From: Gemmatimonadota bacterium
GTDB taxonomy: Bacteria > Latescibacterota > UBA2968 > UBA8231
Assembly (NCBI GenBank): GCA_026706165.1
Contig: JAPOZF010000326.1
Span: forward strand, 1-5,185
Length of the DNA: 5,185 bases
Reading direction: 5' to 3'
Below the pieces are notes generated by a model that saw only the letters and a list, made by a program, of their open reading frames with translations, had not been told where the DNA came from and ran no database searches. Below are positions 1 to 5,185 of the stretch, piece after piece. Within the stretch, counting starts at the first letter, position 1. Each line of letters begins with the position of its first letter. A program made the translations under genes and the position numbers.

Positions 1-1332
1 GCACAACGTCATCTGGAATCCGCCGTCTCCGACGATGGCGATCACCGGCTCGTCCGGGCGGCCGAACTGGGCGCCGATGGCGGCGGGAAACCCGTACCCC
101 ATGGTCCCGGATCCTCCCGAAGACAGCCACTGGCGGTGATAGGAGGTCTTGTAGAACTGGGCCGCCCACATCTGGTGCTGGCCTACGTCGGTGGTGACGA
201 TCGCCTTCCCTTCGGTCAGGTGATAAAGCCGGTCGAACACCGTCTGCATCTTGAGGCCCCCTTTGCGGCCGTACTTGAGAGGGTACTTGCGCTTCCACTC
301 GTCGATCCGGGCGAGCCAGTCGGCGGTGTCGAGCGGCTCGACGTGGTTGATCAGCTCTTCGAGCACCTGGAGGGCGTCTCCCTCGATGAAGACGTCCGGC
401 ATCACCACCTTGCCGTGTTCGGCGGGATCGATGTCTACGTGGATCTTCCTCGCCTCGGGACAGAATTCGGACAGCTTGCCGGTGATGCGGTCGTCCCAGC
501 GTCCACCCACCGACATGATGAGATCGCAACCGACCACCGCCTTGTTGGCGTAGGCGGTGCCGTGCATTCCCAGCATGCCGACCGAAAGCGGGTGTGTTTC
601 GGGGAAGCTCCCTTTGCCGAGCAGGGTGTTGGTGACCGGCATGCGCGTTTTTTCCGCAAAAGCCCGGGCGGCGTGATGAGCGCCGGCGCTGATGCATCCT
701 CCCCCCAGGTACAGAAGCGGGCGTCTGCTGCGGCGCAGCAGGCGGGCGGCCTCCGTCAACAGCTCTGCGGCGGGCTTCGGGTCGTTGTGATATCCGGGGA
801 GGTGGACCTTTTCGGGCCACGGTGCGGTACAGCCTTCCGACTGGGTCACGTCCTTCGGCAGGTCGACGAGGACCGGGCCGCGGCGGCCGGTCGCGGCGAT
901 GTGGAACGCCTCCATCATCACCCGGGGGATGTCGTTGGGGTCCTTGACGAGGTAGGAGTGTTTGACCACCGGCATCGAGATGCCGAACACGTCGGCCTCC
1001 TGGAAGGCGTCCTTGCCGAGCATCTCGGTCGGGGTCTGTCCGGTCAGGACCACCATCGGCACCGAGTCCATGTGGGCGGTGAGCAGCCCTGTAATGGTAT
1101 TGGTGGCGCCGGGACCCGAGGTTACGAGGACGACCCCCGGCTTGCCGGTTGCGCGGGCGTACCCGTCGGCCATGTGGGTCGCCCCCTGTTCGTGGCGCGT
1201 GAGGATGAACTTCGTCTTCGTCGAATGCCACAGGGCGTCGAAGATCGGCATGGCGGCCCCGCCGGGGTGGCCGAATATGTACTCGACACCGGCCCTTTCG
1301 ACCGCCTCGATGACAACGTCCGCACCTCTCAT
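1..1332 (-). CDS. ilvB: Acetohydroxyacid synthase large (catalytic) subunit, 3' end missing
   Basis: Thiamine-diphosphate- and FAD-dependent enzyme that condenses pyruvate with pyruvate or 2-oxobutyrate, the first common step of valine, leucine and isoleucine synthesis in the cytoplasm. The 444 visible residues cover the N-terminal pyrimidine-binding domain, the central FAD-type domain and the start of the C-terminal ThDP domain. Visible motifs: FGHPGG (20-25), catalytic Glu48 in [14 protein letters not shown] (71-78), LTGQ (96-99), KDAFQE (107-112), [10 protein letters not shown] (276-285), [13 protein letters not shown] (380-392), and GDGGFQM (435-441), which opens the ThDP/Mg motif. The downstream Asn part of that motif lies outside the window. 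The RWDDR and DVGQHQMW blocks favour the anabolic FAD-type enzyme over catabolic AlsS. The ATG at 1332 follows a GGAG seven bases upstream. Families are usually about 560-600 residues, so roughly a quarter is missing. A small subunit (ilvN) would be expected next to the left, but this is not visible. Confidence 0.96.
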   Translation of the reverse strand, partial: MRGADVVIEAVERAGVEYIFGHPGGAAMPIFDALWHSTKTKFILTRHEQGATHMADGYARATGKPGVVLVTSGPGATNTITGLLTAHMDSVPMVVLTGQTPTEMLGKDAFQEADVFGISMPVVKHSYLVKDPNDIPRVMMEAFHIAATGRRGPVLVDLPKDVTQSEGCTAPWPEKVHLPGYHNDPKPAAELLTEAARLLRRSRRPLLYLGGGCISAGAHHAARAFAEKTRMPVTNTLLGKGSFPETHPLSVGMLGMHGTAYANKAVVGCDLIMSVGGRWDDRITGKLSEFCPEARKIHVDIDPAEHGKVVMPDVFIEGDALQVLEELINHVEPLDTADWLARIDEWKRKYPLKYGRKGGLKMQTVFDRLYHLTEGKAIVTTDVGQHQMWAAQFYKTSYHRQWLSSGGSGTMGYGFPAAIGAQFGRPDEPVIAIVGDGGFQMTLC

Positions 1333-1346
1333 CTCAAATCTCCGTT

Positions 1347-1359
1347 ATTTTCAGAAAAT
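1347..1359. repeat. 13-base palindrome in the ilvB leader
   Basis: ATTTTC-A-GAAAAT is a perfect inverted repeat with a single central base. It lies between the predicted transcription start and the ribosome binding site of ilvB. This position suits a repressor operator, but a short A/T palindrome in an A/T-rich leader can also arise by chance. Confidence 0.3.
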
Positions 1360-1376
1360 TCGCTGATAGAGTGTCA

Positions 1377-1405
1377 AGTATATGCTGAATTCCGCATTAT
1401 CGCAA
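1377..1405 (-). promoter_or_regulatory. Sigma-70-like promoter for ilvB
   Basis: On the minus strand a -35-like TTGCGA (1405-1400, 4 of 6 consensus) is separated by exactly 17 bases from a -10-like TATACT (1382-1377, 5 of 6). Transcription would start near 1370, giving a leader of about 38 bases before the ilvB ATG. A perfect TTGACA lies at 1377-1372, but no good -10 box stands at the proper distance from it, so I prefer the first pair. Confidence 0.5.
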
Positions 1406-1467
1406 GACGGCTCTGATTTCAGGGGCAGGTTTGCGGGAAAACCAGGCCTGATTCAAAAAGCGGATAA

Positions 1468-1520
1468 GAAAAACAAGGCAGTTTATACAGAAAACCGGCT
1501 TGAAACGGGGAAAACGCCTT
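1468..1520 (-). terminator. Possible intrinsic terminator after the enolase-family gene
   Basis: On the minus strand AAGGCGTTT (1520 downward) can pair with AAACTGCCTT (1484-1475), giving about nine base pairs with one bulged base. A T-rich run, GTTTTTCTT, follows immediately. It begins about 30 bases after the stop of the enolase-family gene. The loop is long (about 27 bases) and the stem is only moderately GC-rich, so this is a weak candidate. Confidence 0.35.
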
Positions 1521-1551
1521 GGGTGCGCAGGTTCCGGGGGGATTCTGACCG

Positions 1552-2664
1552 TCAGGGGACCAGGTAGGTCTGGAGCACCTGCTCGTCGACGGTTACCCCC
1601 AGACCTGGGCCTTCCGGCAGGGATACGAAACCGTCCTCGACCGGGAAGGTCTCTTTCGTGAGCTCGTGCCGCAGGGGGGACTCGGCCATGCAGTACTCGA
1701 AAACCTCTCCGCCGGGGGCTGCGGCCAGCCCGTGCAAGGACGCGGCGATGGTAATCCCGCTCTTGAAGCTGTGGTTGACGAAGCGCCGGTGGTGGCGCGC
1801 TGCCAGGCGGCCGACTTCGACCATGGTCGAGATACCGCATCGACCCGGATCCGGCTGGATCCAGTCGACCCCGCCGTCGACCAGCAGGCGTTCGAAGCTG
1901 TCGAGACGGGATTCGGCCTCGCCGGCGGCGATGGGGATGGGGCTGGCCTCGCTCAGCATCCCGTATCCCTCGACGTCGTCGGGGTTCAACGGCTCCTCGA
2001 TCCAGAACGGACGGAACTCCGCGAACTGCTCTGCCCGCTTCAGGGCGGTTTTCCAGTCCCAGACCTGACCGGCGTCGATCAGCAGGTCGACCTCTTCGCC
2101 GGCGCCGCGGCGTGCCTGGCGGACCAGCTCGATGTCGCTGGCTTCGCTCTGCCCCATCGGACCCCACCCGAACTTGATCGCGGTGAACCCCTGGTCGGCG
2201 TGTTTGCGGGCAAGCTCGCAGGTCTGCCCGGGGGTATCGCCGAACAGAATCGAGCAGTAGGCGCGGAATTTCGTTTGGTGGGGTCCGCCGAGCAGGCGGC
2301 AGACCGGCTGGCCGAGCGCTTTTCCGCTGATGTCCCAGAGCGCCTGGTTGACTCCGGCCATGGCGTGCGCGCCGACTCCGGTGCGGCCGTAGTAGTTTGC
2401 CCCTTCCCACATGCGCGCCATGCAAACCTCGATCGCCATGGGATCTTCCCCCGCCAGGATGTTTGCGAGCCCGTTGGCGATCTGGTGCGACAGCGGCGCC
2501 TCGACGACCGCCTTGACCACGGTCGGGGCCGAGTCGACCTCGCCCCATCCGGTGATTCCGGCGTCGGTGTCGATCCTGATCAGACAGGTGTCCTGGGTGC
2601 CTTCGCACTTGTCGGTGACCTCCGGCAGGCGCAGAACGAGAGCGGAAACGGCGGTGATCTTCAT
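1552..2664 (-). CDS. Mandelate racemase-type enolase superfamily enzyme, probable sugar-acid dehydratase
   Basis: A 370-residue cytoplasmic enzyme of the enolase superfamily, which abstracts a proton alpha to a carboxylate using bound Mg2+. The N-terminal capping domain covers about residues 1-125 and the (beta/alpha)7-beta barrel follows. Aligning by motif and spacing with mandelate racemase gives metal ligands Asp197 (LLIDAG), Glu223 (WIEEP) and Glu249 (AAGEAE), the Asp272-His298 dyad (QPDPG; VNHSF) and Glu323 (FEY). The spacing is close to that of mandelate racemase (195, 221, 247, 270, 297, 317). The first-strand motif reads Lys164-Phe-Gly166, so the second Lys of K-x-K appears replaced. 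The dyad suggests a racemase or acid-sugar dehydratase; the exact substrate cannot be read. The ATG at 2664 is chosen because the protein then begins directly with the capping-domain strand MKITAVSALVLRLP; the ribosome site is weak (GGA five bases upstream). It starts 23 bases after the barrel gene and is probably cotranscribed with it. Confidence 0.9.
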   Translation of the reverse strand: MKITAVSALVLRLPEVTDKCEGTQDTCLIRIDTDAGITGWGEVDSAPTVVKAVVEAPLSHQIANGLANILAGEDPMAIEVCMARMWEGANYYGRTGVGAHAMAGVNQALWDISGKALGQPVCRLLGGPHQTKFRAYCSILFGDTPGQTCELARKHADQGFTAIKFGWGPMGQSEASDIELVRQARRGAGEEVDLLIDAGQVWDWKTALKRAEQFAEFRPFWIEEPLNPDDVEGYGMLSEASPIPIAAGEAESRLDSFERLLVDGGVDWIQPDPGRCGISTMVEVGRLAARHHRRFVNHSFKSGITIAASLHGLAAAPGGEVFEYCMAESPLRHELTKETFPVEDGFVSLPEGPGLGVTVDEQVLQTYLVP

Positions 2665-2687
2665 GGTGGTCCGTTGGGGTTCGAGGT

Positions 2688-4421
2688 TCAGAACTTGAAG
2701 ACCGTCTCTATGGTCATCACCTTGCGGCGTTCGAGCGTGCCGTCGGCGGAGCGCTCGAACATGAACCGGGTCTCCGTTACGGCAGACACGCCCCCGGACA
2801 TCTTCATTCCGAGCAGGTAGCCGTAGAAGGTATCCTCCGTCGGCTCGAAGAAACCATCTCTGGAGCCGGGGGTTCCCTCCTGATCCAGGCGCGCGCCGAT
2901 GTTGTTCTTCTGGAAAAATACCTGGGCGCGCGAGATCCTGGGAACCATTCTCAGAAGCTCCGGGGAAAGCCTGGCGGCCAAGTGAAGCTGCCGCTTGGGG
3001 TGCCCGGCCCCGACCAGATGCTGGTAATCGACATAGGCGTCGAGAACCCGGTAGATGTCGGTCTGCAAGCGGCCGAACCCCCCCGACAGCGACTGGCCGC
3101 GGCGCAGCTGGGAATCCTTGGGTGTCGCCTTGCCGGTGGCGAGGTCGATGCGGGCCCGGTCCAGCTCGTACAGGTTGTCGAAATAGCTGGAATCGAAGTC
3201 CTCCCGGAAGTGGCGGAACTCGAGCCGGCCGTCGACGGGGCCGGCGCGCAACCACAGGCCGGGGACCGTCAGGCCGACCCCCGCGGCTTTGCGATTGCCG
3301 GCGACGACACCCTGCTCCTCGGCCTCGGCGTCGCTGAGTGCGTCGTCGTCGTCCAGCATTGCGGCGATCTGGCCGTAGAGCAGCAGGTCGAAGCGGCCGT
3401 GCTCGACGATCTGATAGCCGGCGTCGAGACCGACGATGGTGAAGCGGTCACCACCCACCCTGTCCTTGTGGAAGGGCCTTTTGCGGCTGACATCCCTGTC
3501 GACCATGAAGCTGTCCGGATAGGAACGTTCCAGCTCCTCCAGCACCGGGATGGCCCCCCCGGGAAGGCCGCTCTCCTCGTCGATGTCGAGGATTCCGTCA
3601 TTGTCGTCATCGCTGTCGAGCTGGTCCGGGACACCGTCGCCGTCGTTGTCGAGGGCCTCGACCGCATCCTTCGGAAAGGCGTCGACCGCATCCGGGTAGC
3701 CGTCGCCGTCCCGGTCGTGGAGGCCGCTGTACTGGTCGAGGTCGACTACGAAAGTGAGACCGACCTCCAGTTTTTCCACTACATCGAGGGCCGCCCTGGC
3801 GCCGATCAAGGCACCCCCCTGCTGGAAATCCTGGAGGTTGTTGACCATCCCTTCGATCGACACGCCCCCCGGCCAGCTTCGGGTCTGGAACCGCATCCCC
3901 GTCTTCTTTATTCCCGGGTACTGCAGCGTGTTTCGGTAGCGGTCCATTATCAACCCGTATCCCAGGGTAACGCGATCGAGGGCGCCGATCTTGAAGAACA
4001 GATAATCCTCCGGTTGGCCGTAGCGAACGTAGTAGATCTTGCGAAGGATGCTGTCCAGGGTCTCGCTGTTGCTTCCGAACGACCAGCCCTTGTCGCTGAA
4101 GTTCCCCTTCTCGTCGATGAAGAGCTCGAGGTCGAAAGCCAGCCCCCACTTTCCCAGCGGTATATCGGGCCTCAGGCTGATCCGGTAGAGTTGTTCGTTC
4201 CCTACGGTTACGCTGCCCATGCTGGCGCTGTACTGAGGACCTGGGCTGTAGCGGGGTTGAGAGCCCGTCCCCGGACCGATCATCTGGGACCAGCTTGCAG
4301 CCGGAATGAGCAGGACCGGGCAGAGAAGACGGAAAGCCGACGACCGGAGGGGCCGCGTCCATGCCGCCCGCGAGTCTGGTTCGGGGCTCATATGCCGGAT
4401 CGCTAAAAAAACGATTTTCAC
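2688..4421 (-). CDS. Putative outer-membrane beta-barrel protein with thrombospondin type 3-like repeats
   Basis: A 577-residue protein that I do not recognise as a named family. An Arg-rich N-terminus is followed by a hydrophobic stretch (RLLCPVLLIPAASWS, about 31-45), which looks like a signal peptide cleaved near residue 44. The mature part has alternating aromatic/polar segments (for example around 78-100, 128-158, 385-405, 455-485, 530-577) and ends in VFKF. A terminal Phe is the usual insertion signal of outer-membrane barrels. Residues about 236-282 hold three acidic D-x-D-x-D-G repeats (DRDGDGYPD, DNDGDGVPD, DDDNDGILD), the thrombospondin type 3 calcium-binding pattern, flanked on both sides by barrel-like sequence. 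The start is GTG, with AAGGA six bases upstream. An in-frame ATG at 4391 would remove ten residues and shorten a long n-region but lacks a good ribosome site. Role is probably transport or surface structure; substrate unknown. Confidence 0.8.
   Translation of the reverse strand: MKIVFLAIRHMSPEPDSRAAWTRPLRSSAFRLLCPVLLIPAASWSQMIGPGTGSQPRYSPGPQYSASMGSVTVGNEQLYRISLRPDIPLGKWGLAFDLELFIDEKGNFSDKGWSFGSNSETLDSILRKIYYVRYGQPEDYLFFKIGALDRVTLGYGLIMDRYRNTLQYPGIKKTGMRFQTRSWPGGVSIEGMVNNLQDFQQGGALIGARAALDVVEKLEVGLTFVVDLDQYSGLHDRDGDGYPDAVDAFPKDAVEALDNDGDGVPDQLDSDDDNDGILDIDEESGLPGGAIPVLEELERSYPDSFMVDRDVSRKRPFHKDRVGGDRFTIVGLDAGYQIVEHGRFDLLLYGQIAAMLDDDDALSDAEAEEQGVVAGNRKAAGVGLTVPGLWLRAGPVDGRLEFRHFREDFDSSYFDNLYELDRARIDLATGKATPKDSQLRRGQSLSGGFGRLQTDIYRVLDAYVDYQHLVGAGHPKRQLHLAARLSPELLRMVPRISRAQVFFQKNNIGARLDQEGTPGSRDGFFEPTEDTFYGYLLGMKMSGGVSAVTETRFMFERSADGTLERRKVMTIETVFKF
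3576..3716 (-). repeat. Coding segment for calcium-binding Asp-rich repeats
   Basis: This part of the barrel gene encodes three copies of a D-x-D-x-D-G-x-x-D motif, corresponding to about residues 236-282. The aspartates form EF-hand-like or thrombospondin type 3-like calcium loops. The DNA shows repeated gtc/gtcg triplets on the plus strand, as expected for Asp-rich coding on the minus strand. Confidence 0.7.
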
Positions 4422-4630
4422 AACAGGTCCTTCAGAGGAAATTCCGTCCGCCCGTGAAAGCCCCGGCTGCCGGGGATGGGAATGAGATCCGAAGACACCT
4501 GGATTTCCGACACGGCGGAGCTGAGGATATCGGTTACCTGATCTGCTGATACAATTTCTTCAGGGGACCGGTTCAGGGGACCGGGCACATACTGAGTGTT
4601 CCCCAGGGGAAAGTCAAACAACGAAAGCAA
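4418..4630 (-). CDS. Doubtful small frame overlapping the start of the barrel gene
   Basis: A 70-residue frame whose TGA overlaps the GTG of the barrel gene as GTGA, the geometry typical of translational coupling. The translation has balanced composition, for example SPEEIVSADQVTDILSSAV, rather than the Arg/Pro-rich look of most antisense frames in this window. However, the upstream end is unclear. The TTG at 4630 has no ribosome site, and the frame stays open for about another 29 codons to a TGA with no ATG. In-frame GTG codons at 4588 and later are alternatives. I do not recognise the protein. It may be a real short gene, the remnant of a longer broken gene, or chance. Confidence 0.3.
   Translation of the reverse strand: MLSLFDFPLGNTQYVPGPLNRSPEEIVSADQVTDILSSAVSEIQVSSDLIPIPGSRGFHGRTEFPLKDLL
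4559..4584. repeat. Tandem 13-base repeat TTCAGGGGACCGG x2
   Basis: Two perfect adjacent copies of TTCAGGGGACCGG (4559-4571 and 4572-4584). The junction creates a dyad, CCGGT-TCAGGGG-ACCGG, at 4568-4584. A third copy with one mismatch lies at 4689-4701. The copies fall inside the doubtful small frame, so they could be either regulatory or coding repeats. Confidence 0.6.
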
Positions 4631-4652
4631 CTCGACGCGCAGGAGTGGTCGC

Positions 4653-4681
4653 TTGCCATCCCCGGGATTGTACGGGATTAT
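4653..4681 (+). promoter_or_regulatory. Candidate sigma-70-like promoter for the acyl-CoA synthetase gene
   Basis: TTGCCA (4653-4658, 5 of 6 of the -35 consensus) is followed after exactly 17 bases by GATTAT (4676-4681, 4 of 6 of the -10 consensus). Transcription would begin around 4688, leaving a leader of about 170 bases before the ATG at 4862. The long leader lowers confidence. Confidence 0.4.
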
Positions 4682-4685
4682 TCCT

Positions 4686-4701
4686 CCGTTCAGGGGAACG
4701 G
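4686..4701. promoter_or_regulatory. Dyad at the predicted transcription start, possible operator
   Basis: CCGTTC-AGGG-GAACGG is a perfect six-base inverted repeat with a four-base centre. It contains the third copy of the 13-base repeat (TTCAGGGGAACGG) and begins at the predicted start of plus-strand transcription. A repressor bound here would block initiation. The protein that might bind is not in the window. Confidence 0.4.
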
Positions 4702-4861
4702 GTCGGATTCAGGTGCTCGAGGGCAGAGACCTGCCGCCCGGCCTACAGCTTGCCTGCGGCTTCAAGATGGCTTTGGTCGCAGGTTGAGTTGAGTTGTGAG
4801 ATCGTCTTCCGCCCGTCCCAGTTTCCGCAGGAATCAACGGCAACCCATGGGATCAATCGAA

Positions 4862-5185
4862 ATGGACGCTGAAAACCTCAAGACCATTCTCGACCAGAGC
4901 ATCGATCGCTACGGCTCGCGGACTGCGGTTCGCGTTCTCAAACAAGGCCCCGGCAGCCAGGGGCCATCCTACGAACCGATCACCTATGCCGAACTCGGGC
5001 GCATGCGGAACGCCGTGGCCGCCGGGCTTGCCGACCTAGGTGTCGGAAAGGGAGACCGCGTCGGCATTCTCACGGACGGCGGGTTCGAGCCGCTGCTGGT
5101 GTTCCTCGCCTGCGACCTGCTCGCCGTCTGCACGGTGCCGTTGTGCAACAAGCTCCCCGAAGAGATCCTGACTCACAACATCAAC
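4862..5185 (+). CDS. AMP-forming acyl-CoA synthetase (ANL superfamily), 5' part only
   Basis: The first 108 residues of an adenylate-forming enzyme, which would activate a carboxylic acid (probably a fatty acid) with ATP and then CoA. The visible part matches the N-terminal subdomain pattern of long-chain acyl-CoA synthetases: DRYGSRTAVRV (15-25), ITYAELGRMRNAVAAGLADLG (40-60), KGDRVGIL (63-70), and the hydrophobic segment ending TVPLCNKLPEEIL (91-103). The ATP-binding P-loop and adenylation motifs lie beyond the window, so chain-length preference cannot be judged. The ATG at 4862 begins with MDAENLKTIL and has GGGA about nine bases upstream. An in-frame ATG at 4847, adding MGSIE, has AGGAA about 13 bases upstream and is an alternative. 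It is transcribed away from the barrel gene. Confidence 0.9.
   Translation, partial: MDAENLKTILDQSIDRYGSRTAVRVLKQGPGSQGPSYEPITYAELGRMRNAVAAGLADLGVGKGDRVGILTDGGFEPLLVFLACDLLAVCTVPLCNKLPEEILTHNIN

Larger units (their letters stand above)
1333..1551. other. Intergenic region between the enolase-family gene and ilvB
   Basis: This 219-base stretch is visibly richer in A/T than its flanks. On the minus strand it holds, in order, a possible terminator for the enolase-family gene, a sigma-70-like promoter, a 13-base palindrome and the ilvB ribosome binding site. I saw no leader peptide rich in Val, Leu or Ile codons; the only short frame near the promoter reads MRNSAYT. A classical branched-chain attenuator is therefore not supported. 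Confidence 0.7.
4422..4846. other. Divergent region between the barrel gene and the acyl-CoA synthetase gene
   Basis: Apart from the doubtful small minus-strand frame, no convincing gene lies in these roughly 425 bases. The region holds three copies of a 13-base repeat, a plus-strand promoter candidate, and a short GTTGA-GTTGA-GTTGT run near 4782-4797. I found no good minus-strand promoter for the barrel gene here. Confidence 0.6.

Noticed and set aside
1377..1401. Tiny leader frame reading MRNSAYT on the minus strand before ilvB
   Set aside because: It lies mostly within the predicted promoter, has no ribosome site and no run of Val, Leu or Ile codons.
136..1416. Long plus-strand open frame of 426 codons
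   Set aside because: It lies antisense to ilvB, which is unmistakable from its motifs; the long frame is a by-product of GC-rich codon use and has no recognisable domain.
1397..2608. Minus-strand 403-codon Arg-rich open frame
   Set aside because: It is a frame-shifted shadow of the enolase-family gene with composition typical of out-of-frame GC-rich DNA.
1666..2820. Long plus-strand open frame of 384 codons
   Set aside because: Antisense to the enolase-family gene, whose catalytic residues all align; the plus-strand translation shows no domain logic.
2665..3255. Upstream extension of the enolase-family frame by about 197 codons
   Set aside because: The extension is Arg/Pro-rich and overlaps the barrel gene in another frame; the enzyme begins naturally at the ATG at 2664.
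2982..4406. Long plus-strand open frame of 474 codons, rich in Val, Glu and Ala
   Set aside because: Antisense to the barrel gene; the Val/Glu-rich look follows from complementing Asp- and Leu-rich codons. The minus-strand protein has a signal peptide, repeats and a terminal Phe.
4782..4797. GTTGA pentamer repeated about three times
   Set aside because: Too short and imperfect to distinguish from chance, with no associated feature.
4596..4872. Short plus-strand open frames of 63 and 75 codons before the acyl-CoA synthetase gene
   Set aside because: No ribosome sites or recognisable sequence; they overlap the predicted promoter and the repeat, and one runs into the start of the synthetase gene in another frame.

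Overview
The window holds two complete genes, two genes cut by the window edges, one doubtful small frame and two intergenic regions. It comes from a GC-rich chromosome. A signal-peptide-bearing protein with beta-barrel features and a C-terminal Phe points to a Gram-negative bacterium. I cannot name a phylum from the sequence alone. I see no rRNA, tRNA, CRISPR array, insertion sequence or phage gene.

Layout. Minus strand, read right to left: (a) a doubtful small frame (4418-4630) whose stop overlaps the start of the next gene; (b) a 577-residue putative outer-membrane beta-barrel protein with acidic calcium-binding (thrombospondin type 3-like) repeats, 2688-4421; (c) 23 bases later, a 370-residue mandelate-racemase-type enolase superfamily enzyme, probably a sugar-acid dehydratase, 1552-2664; (d) a 219-base gap with a possible terminator and a good sigma-70-like promoter; (e) the first 444 residues of the catalytic subunit of acetohydroxyacid synthase (ilvB type), 1-1332, running off the left edge. 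Plus strand, right edge: the first 108 residues of an AMP-forming acyl-CoA synthetase (ANL superfamily), starting near 4862 and divergent from the minus-strand genes.

How the genes may work together. The barrel protein and the enolase-family enzyme are close enough to be cotranscribed and could form a small uptake-and-catabolism unit for an acid sugar; this is inference. The acetohydroxyacid synthase gene has its own promoter and is probably the head of a branched-chain amino-acid operon continuing to the left. The divergent region before the acyl-CoA synthetase contains three copies of a 13-base repeat, TTCAGGGGA(C/A)CGG, that form dyads. One dyad sits at the predicted transcription start of the synthetase gene. 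This is the most notable unexplained structure. The main biochemical oddity is a K-x-G in place of the usual K-x-K catalytic motif in the enolase-family enzyme. I found no convincing evidence of a wholly new system.
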